The position numbers were made by a program, and so were the translations under genes. From Streptomyces sp. NBC_01235 (lineage in GTDB: Bacteria > Actinomycetota > Actinomycetes > Streptomycetales > Streptomycetaceae): DNA of 64,000 nt. The stretch is from the NCBI RefSeq assembly GCF_035989285.1, contig NZ_CP108513.1:9982001-10046000 (forward strand). Direction: 5' to 3'. The notes under the pieces are model-generated. The model ran no database searches and was not told the origin of the DNA. It was given only the letters and a program-made list of their open reading frames with translations. Of the stretch, positions 9,088 through 16,292 are shown piece after piece; the first letter of the stretch is position 1; each line of letters begins with the position of its first letter.

Positions 9088-9735
9088 TCAGCCGGGCAGG
9101 GGGAACCCGAGCGCCTCCGCCGCCGCCACCGGAGTCGGCTGCGCCCACCGCTCCAGCACCGCCTGGTTGGCGCAGAGCGACCGTGGTTCGGCCCGGTCGA
9201 GGTACAGCATGCCGTCGAGATGGTCCGTCTCGTGCTGGACGATCCGGGCGGGCCAGCCGCCGAACACCTCGTCCAGCGGCCGGCCGTGCTCGTCCTCGCC
9301 GGTCAGCCGGACCTCGGCGTGCCGGGTCACCACCGCCTGGTAGCCCGGCACGCTCAGGCAGCCCTCGAAGAAGGCGGCGGGGGCGGAACCGACCGGCTCG
9401 TACGACGGGTTGACCAGGACCCGGAACGGCTGGGGCACCCGCCCGCGGGCCACCCGCACCTCCTCCGGCACCGGCGCCGGGTCCTCGATGACCGCGATCC
9501 GCAGTTCCACACCGACCTGCGGCGCGGCGAGGCCGACTCCCGGTGCCGCGTGCATGGTGACGCGCAGCGCCTCGACGAACCGCGCCAGCAGGGTGGGGTC
9601 GAGCTGACCGTCGTAGCGCACGGTGCCCACGCGCAGGGCCGGGTCGCCGGCCGCGACGATGGGCAACGGGCCGCCGGGGGCGAGGAGTTCCTCGATCCGG
9701 TCGGCAAGGGGCGCGCGGGGACTGGGAGATGCCAT
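9088..9735 (-). CDS. def: Peptide deformylase
   Basis: This 215-residue metalloenzyme removes the N-formyl group from new proteins. All three family motifs are present: GVGLAAPQ (66-73), EGCLSVPG with the metal ligand Cys126, and QHETDHLDG with metal ligands His168 and His172 and catalytic Glu169. It is slightly long for the family because of N- and C-terminal extensions. Streptomycetes usually carry several deformylases, so this may be an extra copy. It is in the same orientation as the downstream hydrolase-caspase operon, 45 bp away, so read-through is possible, but function gives no reason to group them. Confidence 0.95.
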   Translation of the reverse strand: MASPSPRAPLADRIEELLAPGGPLPIVAAGDPALRVGTVRYDGQLDPTLLARFVEALRVTMHAAPGVGLAAPQVGVELRIAVIEDPAPVPEEVRVARGRVPQPFRVLVNPSYEPVGSAPAAFFEGCLSVPGYQAVVTRHAEVRLTGEDEHGRPLDEVFGGWPARIVQHETDHLDGMLYLDRAEPRSLCANQAVLERWAQPTPVAAAEALGFPLPG

Positions 9736-9845
9736 CGGGCCAGGATGCCACGGCCGGACGGCATGTGACGCAGGTCACTCGAAGTGGCGGGAACTCGGTG
9801 CCACCCCCTTCCGACTACTGGTGCGTCACGGCTGGAAATCGTCCC

Positions 9846-10159
9846 CCAGCCGCCAGCCGCCAGCCGCCAGCCGCCAGCCGCCAGCCGCCAGCCGCCAGCC
9901 GCCAGCCGCCAGCCGCCAGCCGCCAGCCGCCAGCCGCCAGCCCTCAGCCGCCAGCCCCCAATCCCCAGCCGCCAGCCCCCAGCTGCCAGCCCTCAGTCCC
10001 AGCCCCCAATCCCCAGCCGCCAGCCCCCAGCCGCCAGCCCTCAGTCCCAGCCCCCAGCCGCCAGCCCCCAGTCCCCAGTCCCCAGCCGCCAGCCCCCAGC
10101 CGCCAGCCCCCAGTCCCCAGCCGCCAGTCCCCAGCCGCCAGCCCCCAGCCTCCAGTTCC
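9846..10159. repeat. Degenerate 7-bp tandem repeat tract
   Basis: About 45 head-to-tail copies of a heptamer fill most of the 508-bp gap between the deformylase and PepSY genes. About 14 near-perfect CAGCCGC units (9847-9943) come first, then variants CAGCCCC, CAGTCCC and CAGCCCT to about 10159. The plus strand carries G mainly within CAG and CCG, so the minus strand is rich in GG runs (GGCTGGC units). Period 7 is not a multiple of 3, so the Pro/Gln/Ser-rich translations are artefacts. The rest of the gap shows no gene. Confidence 0.9.
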
Positions 10160-10243
10160 AAGTCCTTGGTCCTCAGCCCCAGTTCCCAGCTTCCGGACCA
10201 CTACCTCCGCCCCCCTTCCCCCTGACCCCGGAGAAGCCCGCCC

Positions 10244-11677
10244 ATGTCCACCGCTCCCTCGACACCCCCCACTCTCGGCTCCGCTCGAGCGGGGGAACCC
10301 CCATCGGACGAGGCCCCGCAAGCAGCAGCCCCCGTGCCGAAGTCCCGCGGTCCGTGGGCCCCGTTGCGCCCGCTGGTCCTGCGACTGCACTTCTACGCCG
10401 GCCTGTTCGTGGCGCCGTTCCTGCTGGTCGCGGCCACCACCGGGTTCCTGTACGCCGGTGCGTTCCAGGCCGAGAAGCTCGTGTACTCCCACGAGATGAC
10501 CGTCCCGGTCGGCGACACCGAGCTGCCGATCTCCGAGCAGGTGGACGCCGCGCGCAAGGCCCACCCCGAGGGCACGGTCTCGGCCGTCCGGCCCTCGCCG
10601 GAGGACGACGCCACGACCCGGGTGATGCTGTCCGGCGTCAAGGGAGTCGACGCCACCCACACCCTCGCCGTGTTCGTCGATCCGTACACCGGCGAGGTGC
10701 GCGGCGCGCTGGAGCAGTACGGCTCGACCGGAGCGCTGCCGCTGCGCACCTGGATCGACGAGTTCCACCGCGACCTGCACCTCGGCGAGAACGGCCGCCT
10801 CTACAGCGAACTCGCCGCGAGCTGGCTGTGGGTGATCGCGGGCGGCGGCCTCGTGCTGTGGTTCTCCCGCCGCCGCGCCCTGCGCAAGGTGCGCGGCACG
10901 AGTGGCCGGCGCCGCACGCTCGGTCTGCACGGCACCGTCGGCGCCTGGGCCGCGGCCGGCTTCGTCTTCCTGTCCGCGACGGGCCTGACCTGGTCGACGT
11001 ACGCGGGCGCCAACATCGACGAGCTGCGCACCTCTCTCGGCCAGTCCACCCCGTCGGTCTCGGCGGCCGTCGTCGGCGGCGAGCACGCCGGTCACGACGC
11101 GGCCTCCGGCAGTGGCGGGGACGCCGAGCACGGCGTCGGCCTCGACAGGATCCTGGCCGCCGCGCGCGCCGAGGGGCTGGGCGACCCGGTCGAGATCGTC
11201 CCGCCCGCGGACGCCTCCTCCGCGTACGTGGTCAAGCAGGTGCAGCGCAGCTGGCCGGAGAAGCAGGACTCGGTCGCGATCGACCCGGCCACCGGCAAGG
11301 TCGTCGACGTGCTGCGCTTCGAGGACTACCCGCTGCTGGCCAAGCTGACGCGCTGGGGCATCGACCTGCACACCGGCGTCCTGTTCGGCCTGGTCAACCA
11401 GATCGCGCTGATGCTCCTGGCGCTGTCGCTGATCCTGTTGATCGTGTGGGGCTACCGCATGTGGTGGCAGCGCGGCCGTGGTTCCGCGTTCGGCCGCCCG
11501 ATCCCGCGCGGCGCCTGGGCGCAGGTGCCGCCGTACGTCCTCGTCCCGTTGATGGCGGCGGTCGCCGTGGTCGGCTACTTCGTGCCGCTCCTCGGCATCC
11601 CGCTCGCCGGCTTCCTGGTCGTGGACATCGTCCTCGGGGAGATCGCGCACCGTCGAGGGCGGCGGGCGGCTGTCTGA
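10244..11677 (+). CDS. PepSY-associated transmembrane protein
   Basis: This is a 477-residue membrane protein of the PepSY_TM family. After a Pro/Ala-rich cytoplasmic tail (1-45) come a first membrane helix (around HFYAGLFVAPFLLVAATTGFL), a PepSY domain outside, a helix near ELAASWLWVIAGGGLVLWF, a helix near GAWAAAGFVFLSATGL, a second extracytoplasmic PepSY-like segment, and two C-terminal helices (IALMLLALSLILLIVWGY; VPLMAAVAVVGYFVPLL). Family members act near siderophore or heme uptake and surface redox, but the role is not settled. The start at 10244 has GGAGAA 9 bases upstream. The gene stands alone, directly behind the heptamer tract. Confidence 0.88.
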   Translation: MSTAPSTPPTLGSARAGEPPSDEAPQAAAPVPKSRGPWAPLRPLVLRLHFYAGLFVAPFLLVAATTGFLYAGAFQAEKLVYSHEMTVPVGDTELPISEQVDAARKAHPEGTVSAVRPSPEDDATTRVMLSGVKGVDATHTLAVFVDPYTGEVRGALEQYGSTGALPLRTWIDEFHRDLHLGENGRLYSELAASWLWVIAGGGLVLWFSRRRALRKVRGTSGRRRTLGLHGTVGAWAAAGFVFLSATGLTWSTYAGANIDELRTSLGQSTPSVSAAVVGGEHAGHDAASGSGGDAEHGVGLDRILAAARAEGLGDPVEIVPPADASSAYVVKQVQRSWPEKQDSVAIDPATGKVVDVLRFEDYPLLAKLTRWGIDLHTGVLFGLVNQIALMLLALSLILLIVWGYRMWWQRGRGSAFGRPIPRGAWAQVPPYVLVPLMAAVAVVGYFVPLLGIPLAGFLVVDIVLGEIAHRRGRRAAV

Positions 11678-11720
11678 GCCCGGCCGCCTGTCCGGGCCCG
11701 TCCCGCTCGGCGGGCCCGCG

Positions 11721-11760
11721 GCCTCGACGCCCGGCCCGCGGCCTCGACGCCCGGCCCGCG
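11721..11760. repeat. Perfect 20-bp tandem duplication
   Basis: The 20-mer GCCTCGACGCCCGGCCCGCG occurs twice in direct succession just after the PepSY gene, within a GC-rich stretch. It interrupts the region where a minus-strand membrane-protein frame loses its protein-like character, and may mark local slippage. Confidence 0.85.
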
Positions 11761-11779
11761 GAGCGTCGTCGCCGGTCCC

Positions 11780-12169
11780 GCCCGCGCCGCTCCGCCCTCG
11801 CAGCGGCGTGCGCAGGCGGGCACCGAAGCAGCGGTACCAGCGGTGGGCCATGAAGGCGGCGACCACCGGCATGCCGTAGCCGACGGGACAGCGGGACCTC
11901 GGAGTCCGGTCCGTCTCGAACCACCACATGTCTGCCTCCGTCGTCAGGCACAGCAGGACGAACGTCGGCCCGTGGACAGAGAAGTTCCAGTCCTCCCGGA
12001 AGGCCCAATCGTTGCGGCGTCGACGGGAGCGTGTGCTGCGCCAGCCGACCAGGAGGAAAGCCGACAGCAGGCCGGCGAGCACGGAGAAGAGCGCCAACGC
12101 GGTATGTGGCTCAGGGCGTTCGACACCCAGGGCCGGAGCCGTGAGCGCGTGGGGCCACGCGGATGTCAC
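11780..12169 (-). other. Possible gene (or gene remnant) for a small membrane protein
   Basis: This 520-bp gap has no clear gene, but one minus-strand frame opening with GTG at 12169 looks protein-like for about 120 residues. It shows hydrophobic segments TALALFSVLAGLLSAFLLVGW and GYGMPVVAAFMAHRW and a Trp-rich loop (EADMWWFE). The frame then runs without a stop into low-complexity GC-rich DNA and across the opposite strand of the PepSY gene, so its true end cannot be placed. It may be a decayed gene whose 3' end was lost at the nearby tandem duplication, or may be chance. No family was recognised. Confidence 0.3.
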
Positions 12170-12197
12170 GGCTCCGGCTCCGTGCGAGCGGGGTGCC

Positions 12198-12563
12198 TCA
12201 GGCCTCGGGGAAGTCCCCCGTCAGCGCCGAGGCGAGGCGCAGATGGGGTCCCGCCTCCTCGTGCCGTCCCTGCCGCTCCAGGGTGCGGCCCAGCATCAGC
12301 CGCGCGTAGTGCTCCACCGGGTCGCGTTCGACGATCACGCGCAACTCACTCTCGGCGCGGCGGAGTTGGGCCGAGTGGTAGTAGGCGCGAGCCAGCAGCA
12401 GCCGCGGACCGGTCTGCTCCGGCACCCCCTCGACCAGACCGGCCAGCACCCGCGCGGCGGCGGCGTACTCCTTCGCGGCGAAGAACAGCTGAGCCCGCTC
12501 CCACCGCTCGGCCGGCGTTCCGTGGCCGTAGTACGCGGAGTCGTGCGTCGTCTCGTATGTCAT
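12198..12563 (-). CDS. Small tetratricopeptide-repeat protein
   Basis: This is a 121-residue helical protein with about three TPR-like helix pairs: ERWERAQLFFAAKEYAAAARVLAGL, GPRLLLARAYYHSAQLRRAESEL and HYARLMLGRTLERQGRHEEAGPHL. TPR domains mediate protein-protein contacts; the partner is unknown. The ATG at 12563 has a strong GGAGGT 8 bases upstream, so the in-frame extension to 12623 is rejected. It is downstream of, and in the same direction as, two MarR-like genes. Confidence 0.8.
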   Translation of the reverse strand: MTYETTHDSAYYGHGTPAERWERAQLFFAAKEYAAAARVLAGLVEGVPEQTGPRLLLARAYYHSAQLRRAESELRVIVERDPVEHYARLMLGRTLERQGRHEEAGPHLRLASALTGDFPEA

Positions 12564-12601
12564 GTCCACTCGTGACCTCCTTCGACGCCGACAACCGGAC
12601 C

Positions 12602-12622
12602 TGGTGGTTGAATATTCCACCA
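12602..12622 (-). terminator. Small hairpin between the MarR-like and TPR genes
   Basis: TGGTGG (12602-12607) and CCACCA (12617-12622) form a 6-bp stem with an AT-rich 9-base loop. It lies in the 83-bp gap after the MarR-like gene and could be a weak terminator; the AT-rich loop could alternatively be part of the TPR gene promoter. Confidence 0.3.
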
Positions 12623-12646
12623 CCTGGGGTGGTCACCCGGGGGCGG

Positions 12647-13090
12647 CTACGGGGCCAGGGCCGCCAGCTCCGCGTCGGCCCGTTCGGTGATGTGCGCGAG
12701 GACGCGCCCGGCGGTCGCCAGGTCCTCCGGGGGGATCCCGGCGTAGATCCGGGCCGAGACCTCGCCCGTCTCTGCGGTGACCGCGGCGAACAGTTCGCGC
12801 CCGGCGTCCGTGGTGCTGATCAGCGGGCCGTCGGCCGACAGCAGCCCCTTGGCGAGCAGTGCGTCGACGGTGACGCGTACGTCCGCCGCCTCGACCTTGA
12901 GGGCCCCGGTGACCGCCTCGACGAGCGTGCCGAGGTCCAGCGGTCCGTCGGCGGTGACGGCGGTCCGCAGGGTGATCTGCTGCTGGAAGGTGACGCCGTG
13001 GCGGGCCAGGACGTGCTCCAGGACGGCGCGTCCCGCGTAGTGCGCGAGGCCTATGGTGCGGCCGCCGGCGGGCTGTGCGGTGGAAGTCAT
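12647..13090 (-). CDS. Winged-helix MarR-like regulator
   Basis: This 147-residue protein looks like a divergent winged-helix transcription factor. Helices around QQQITLRTAVTADGPLDLGTLVEAV and VRVTVDALLAKGLLSADGPLISTTDAGRELF resemble the recognition helix and wing of MarR proteins, and the C-terminal helix would dimerise. The ATG at 13090 is preferred because AGGAG is 5 bases upstream; a GTG at 13093 overlaps the previous stop but is only 2 bases from that site. It follows the true MarR gene directly, so the two are co-transcribed and may form a heteromeric or sequential switch. The effector is unknown. Confidence 0.7.
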   Translation of the reverse strand: MTSTAQPAGGRTIGLAHYAGRAVLEHVLARHGVTFQQQITLRTAVTADGPLDLGTLVEAVTGALKVEAADVRVTVDALLAKGLLSADGPLISTTDAGRELFAAVTAETGEVSARIYAGIPPEDLATAGRVLAHITERADAELAALAP

Positions 13091-13092
13091 CA

Positions 13093-13575
13093 CTACTCCT
13101 GAGGGGTTTCGTCGGTGAGGTCGAGTGTTACGTCGAGCAGGACCGCCAGTTCGCTCTTGAACGTGCGCGTCCGCGGGCTGTCCAGGCCGCCGAGCGGTTG
13201 CAGCAACTGCTCCAGCAACCCTTGGACCACCTGGACGGCCCGCCGTGTGACGTCCTGTCCCTGTTCGGTGAGTGCCAGTTGTACGGCGCGTGGGTCCCGG
13301 GGGTCACGGGTGCGTTCGATCAGCTCCGCGGACTCCAGGGCGCGCGCGAGCTTCGAGACGTAGAGCGGCTCGAGCCCGGTGTGGTCGGCGAGGCGGCGCT
13401 GGCTGGGGCGTTCGCCGTCCCGCTGCATGCCGTAGAGCGAGGCGACCAGGGAGTACTGCGCGTGGGTGAGACCGAGCGGGGCCACCGCCCGGTCGACGGC
13501 CACGCGCCACTTGGTCGACAGTCGCCACACCAGGAAACCGGGCGTGGCCCGTTCGGAACCCCTGCTCTCGCTCAT
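13093..13575 (-). CDS. MarR family transcriptional regulator
   Basis: This is a 160-residue MarR protein. The order is an N-terminal dimerisation helix (LVWRLSTKWRVAVDRAV), LTHAQYSLVASLYGM, the recognition helix in SQRRLADHTGLEPLYVSKLARALESAELI, the wing (RTRDPRDPRAVQLALTEQG) and a C-terminal helix. The last base of its TAG stop is reused by a GTG of the next gene. Upstream are two direct repeats of CATGGCTACT that may be its own operator. No transporter or enzyme lies in the same operon, so the target genes are probably elsewhere or autoregulatory. Confidence 0.9.
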   Translation of the reverse strand: MSESRGSERATPGFLVWRLSTKWRVAVDRAVAPLGLTHAQYSLVASLYGMQRDGERPSQRRLADHTGLEPLYVSKLARALESAELIERTRDPRDPRAVQLALTEQGQDVTRRAVQVVQGLLEQLLQPLGGLDSPRTRTFKSELAVLLDVTLDLTDETPQE

Positions 13576-13588
13576 GGGCGATACATTA

Positions 13589-13613
13589 CATGGCTACTAT
13601 GTCCATGGCTACT
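13589..13613 (-). promoter_or_regulatory. Direct repeats upstream of the marR gene
   Basis: CATGGCTACT occurs at 13589-13598 and 13604-13613, start-to-start 15 bp, immediately upstream of the marR start. The AT-rich setting (ATACATTACAT) is unusual here and fits an autoregulated promoter. The binding protein is inferred. Confidence 0.4.
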
Positions 13614-13660
13614 AAATTCTGTTCGTCGAGCATCCCCCTTGTGACTTCTCCCACCTGCTC

Positions 13661-13690
13661 TTGCCTGGCCGAGGAGCGCATACCTACGTT
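13661..13690 (+). promoter_or_regulatory. Candidate promoter of a leaderless gene
   Basis: TTGCCT (13661-13666) and TACGTT (13685-13690) are spaced by 18 bases. Transcription would begin about 7 bases later, at the ATG of the 13698 gene, which has no ribosome-binding site close by. Leaderless starts are common in actinomycetes. Confidence 0.4.
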
Positions 13691-13697
13691 CGGTCGC

Positions 13698-14012
13698 ATG
13701 TCCCCCGATGGCCGCGCCCTTCCCGACGAACCGGACGAACCCGCCGCAGTGAGCAGGCCTGCGGCCGACCGACCGGACAGCAGCCCCTTGGTCGAGCTGG
13801 CCGTCGACCTGAGCTCCCACGAAATGCTCCGGCGCGCCCATGTCCTGGACGCTCTCGGATCCGACTGGGACCCCATAGCCGCGCTGCGCGGCGAGGAAGC
13901 CGCGTACGAGCTGCTGTATTCCGGCCTCGACGCGGAGCAGCAGCGCGTGTACGACGAGCTGGTCTCGGCCGGAGTGCTGCCGCGGACAGGGGGCGGCCAT
14001 GCTGCCCCTTGA
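13698..14012 (+). CDS. Small conserved-looking protein of unknown function
   Basis: This is a 104-residue acidic protein, not recognised. After a Pro/Asp-rich N-terminus it has a helical middle (LVELAVDLSSHEMLRRAHVLDAL) and an acidic helix-rich tail (EAAYELLYSGLDAEQQRVYDELVSAGVL). Codon use is typical of the region. The ATG at 13698 has no ribosome-binding site within range and may be leaderless; a start at 13590 would run through the marR promoter. The following zinc-ribbon gene overlaps it by 14 bp, so the two are translated together. Confidence 0.6.
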   Translation: MSPDGRALPDEPDEPAAVSRPAADRPDSSPLVELAVDLSSHEMLRRAHVLDALGSDWDPIAALRGEEAAYELLYSGLDAEQQRVYDELVSAGVLPRTGGGHAAP

Positions 14013-14256
14013 CCCGCAGGCCGACATCGGGCGTCGCGCCTGGGTGGCCTGCCCGAACTGCGCCGACCATCGCGGCTGCGCCCCTTGCGAGCAGGGGCGT
14101 ACCTGCTCCGAGCACTGGCGCTACCTGCTCTCCAACGCAGGCAGCCTGCTCCACCTGCAGTGCCGGTCGTGCACCCACATCTGGACGCACGAGACCCATT
14201 TCGGTGCCACCCGCTCCCCGTGGCAGCGCATTACCAGCGGCCTACATCGCCGGTGA
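13999..14256 (+). CDS. Small Cys-rich, zinc-ribbon-like protein
   Basis: This is an 85-residue protein with four Cys-containing knuckles: CPNC (18-21), CAPC, a Cys-x-x-x-His (CSEHW) and CRSC near residue 55. The layout suggests one or two structural zinc sites. The frame is protein-like, with His/Trp-rich segments such as CTHIWTHE. It overlaps the preceding small gene by 14 bp and is followed by a strong hairpin, so the pair is probably a self-contained operon. The function is not known. Confidence 0.65.
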   Translation: MLPLDPQADIGRRAWVACPNCADHRGCAPCEQGRTCSEHWRYLLSNAGSLLHLQCRSCTHIWTHETHFGATRSPWQRITSGLHRR

Positions 14257-14263
14257 TCGTTCA

Positions 14264-14299
14264 CCGCGGCCGACTCGGTGAGCCGAGTCGGTGCCGCGG
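14264..14299 (+). terminator. Hairpin terminator after the zinc-ribbon gene
   Basis: CCGACTCGG (14270-14278) pairs perfectly with CCGAGTCGG (14283-14291) around a TGAG loop, and flanking CCGCGG blocks extend the stem with a small bulge. It lies 8 bp after the stop, with no T-tract, as is common in Streptomyces. Confidence 0.7.
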
Positions 14300-14447
14300 C
14301 GGCACCGGCCCGGTGAGGCCGGACGGCGGATCGACGCCCGCTTTCGGATGACCCCCCCTGTCTGTCGTCCGGGACGGCGGGCCGGCTTGGCCGAGGATCG
14401 CGGTCGGCGGCCATCCCTGCCTGCCGTTCGTCCGCCCGGAGGCAGCC

Positions 14448-16229
14448 GTGCACATCCTGATCCTGGCCAGCGCGTTCAACAGCCTCACCCAGCGCACCCA
14501 CGCCGAACTGCGCGACCGTGGCCACACCGTGGCGGTGGAACTCGCCCTGCCCGGCAGCCCGTTGCCGGAAGCCGTGCGGCGGCACGCACCGCAGCTCATC
14601 GTGGCGCCGATGCTGAAGACGGCGATCCCCGAGGAAGTGTGGACGGCGTACACGTGTCTCGTCGTCCATCCGGGGCCCGTGGGCGACCGCGGACCGTCCT
14701 CCCTGGACTGGGCGATCCACGACGGCGTCGACCAGTGGGGCGTCACCGTCCTGCAGGCCGATGAGGAGATGGACGCCGGTGACGTGTGGGCCTGCGTCCC
14801 GTGCCGGTTCCCTCCGATGTCCAAGAGCGAGCTGTACCGGGGCGAGATCGCCGACGCCGCGCTCGAGGCCGTCCTGCTCGCCGTGGAGCGCTTCGCCGGG
14901 GGAACCCACGTACCGTGCAGGCAGGACGCGCCGTACACGGCCGACGTCCGCCTCCGCCCGCGCCCCTACCTCGACCAGAGCGTCCGGCGGGTCGACTGGA
15001 CCGAGGACTGCACGCAGGACGTCCTGCGCAAGCTGAGGGCGGCGGACTCGCAGCCCGGTGTGCTGGACACGCTGCTCGGCGGCGAGTGGTATCTGCACGG
15101 CGGTCACCCCGAGAGCGTGTTGCGCGGCCGCCCGGGCGAGCTGCTGGCCACCCGCGCCGGGGCAATCTGCCGGGCCACCAAGGACGGCGCCGTGTGGATT
15201 TCCGAGCTGCGGCCCCGGCGCGGGCCCGGGCAGCCGCCCACGTTCAAACTGCCCGCCGTGCGGGCCCTGGGGGACCGGTTGCCGTCGCTGCCCGAGCACG
15301 CCCTGCCCCTGTTGTCCGAGGCGGGGCGCCGTACCTGGACGGACATCCGCTACCGGGAGGACGGCAACGTGGGCTTCCTGTCGTTCTCCTTTCCCGGCGG
15401 GGCCATGAGCACGGAGCAGTGCCGGCGTCTGCTGGACGCCTACCGGGAAGCGTGCGCGCGGCCCACGTCGGTGGTGGTGCTCGGCGGCGAACGGGACTTC
15501 TTCTCCAACGGGATCCACCTCAACGTCATCGAGGCCGCCGCCGACCCCGCCGCCGAGTCCTGGGCGAACATCAACGCCATCGACGATCTGGTCGAGGCGG
15601 TCCTGACGACCACGGACCGGCTCGTGGTCTCGGCGGTCGCGGGCAACGCCGCGGCCGGCGGGGTGATGCTCGCCCTGGCGGCCGACGAGGTGTGGTGCCG
15701 CTCGGGCGCCGTACTGAACCCTCACTACCGTCTGATGGGCCTGTACGGCTCGGAGTACTGGACGCACACCCTGCCGCGCAGGGTGGGTGCCGCGACGGCC
15801 GAACGGCTCATGCGTGAGGCTCTGCCGGTGAGCTCGGCGAGCGCACTGCGCCTCGGGCTCGTCGACCGGGTGGTCGACCGCGGTCCCGATGAGTTCGCGC
15901 GGGAGGTCGGCGGCCTGGCGGCACGCCTGGCGTCACTTCCGGCGACGGCGTCACGGATCACCGCGAAGAAGACGGAGCTGGACCGGCTGGAGAGCGTGAC
16001 CCCGCTGGCCGGCTTCCGTGAGCGGGAGCTGGCCCGGATGCGCCGGGCCTTCGACGACCCGGACGCCCCGTATCACGCTCTGCGCCGTTCCTTCGTCCGC
16101 AAGGAGCGGCCCTCGTGCACGCCGCCGCACCTGGGTGTGCCGGCGGTTGCGCAAACCGCTCCGGTCCCCGGTGCCGCCGATGTCACCGGAACGGCCCTCC
16201 ACAGCGTCACGTCACGGCCGAACGGCTGA
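14448..16229 (+). CDS. hoxX: HoxX (HypX): CO-ligand synthesis protein for [NiFe]-hydrogenase
   Basis: This is a 593-residue two-domain maturation protein. Residues 1-270 resemble N10-formyl-THF-dependent formyltransferases (HILILASAFNSLTQR; VVHPGPVGDRGPSSLDWAI). Residues 285-550 resemble enoyl-CoA hydratases/isomerases (VVLGGERDFFSNGIHLN; AVAGNAAAGGVMLALAADEVW). HoxX is known to turn the formyl group into CO, through formyl-CoA, for the hydrogenase Fe(CN)2CO centre in air. The GTG at 14448 has GGAGG six bases upstream. It heads the hydrogenase locus, so this enzyme is probably matured under oxic conditions. The C-terminal ~40 residues look unstructured. Confidence 0.92.
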   Translation: MHILILASAFNSLTQRTHAELRDRGHTVAVELALPGSPLPEAVRRHAPQLIVAPMLKTAIPEEVWTAYTCLVVHPGPVGDRGPSSLDWAIHDGVDQWGVTVLQADEEMDAGDVWACVPCRFPPMSKSELYRGEIADAALEAVLLAVERFAGGTHVPCRQDAPYTADVRLRPRPYLDQSVRRVDWTEDCTQDVLRKLRAADSQPGVLDTLLGGEWYLHGGHPESVLRGRPGELLATRAGAICRATKDGAVWISELRPRRGPGQPPTFKLPAVRALGDRLPSLPEHALPLLSEAGRRTWTDIRYREDGNVGFLSFSFPGGAMSTEQCRRLLDAYREACARPTSVVVLGGERDFFSNGIHLNVIEAAADPAAESWANINAIDDLVEAVLTTTDRLVVSAVAGNAAAGGVMLALAADEVWCRSGAVLNPHYRLMGLYGSEYWTHTLPRRVGAATAERLMREALPVSSASALRLGLVDRVVDRGPDEFAREVGGLAARLASLPATASRITAKKTELDRLESVTPLAGFRERELARMRRAFDDPDAPYHALRRSFVRKERPSCTPPHLGVPAVAQTAPVPGAADVTGTALHSVTSRPNG

Positions 16230-16292
16230 TACGAAGAGAGCCGAAGGTCGAAATGCAGGCCTTCATCCCTTACCTCCCCAGGAGGCGGTCCC

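Noticed and set aside
9846..10159. CRISPR array
   Set aside because: Units of 7 bp without unique spacers and no cas genes; it is a simple tandem repeat.
9784..11853. Long Pro/Gln/Ser-rich reading frames through the heptamer tract and into the PepSY gene
   Set aside because: Period 7 translates in all frames as PPAASRQ-like repeats without function; the PepSY frame has real motifs and its own ribosome-binding site at 10244.
14121..15767. 548-codon minus-strand open frame opposite hoxX
   Set aside because: Composition typical of GC shadow frames; hoxX is unmistakable on the other strand.
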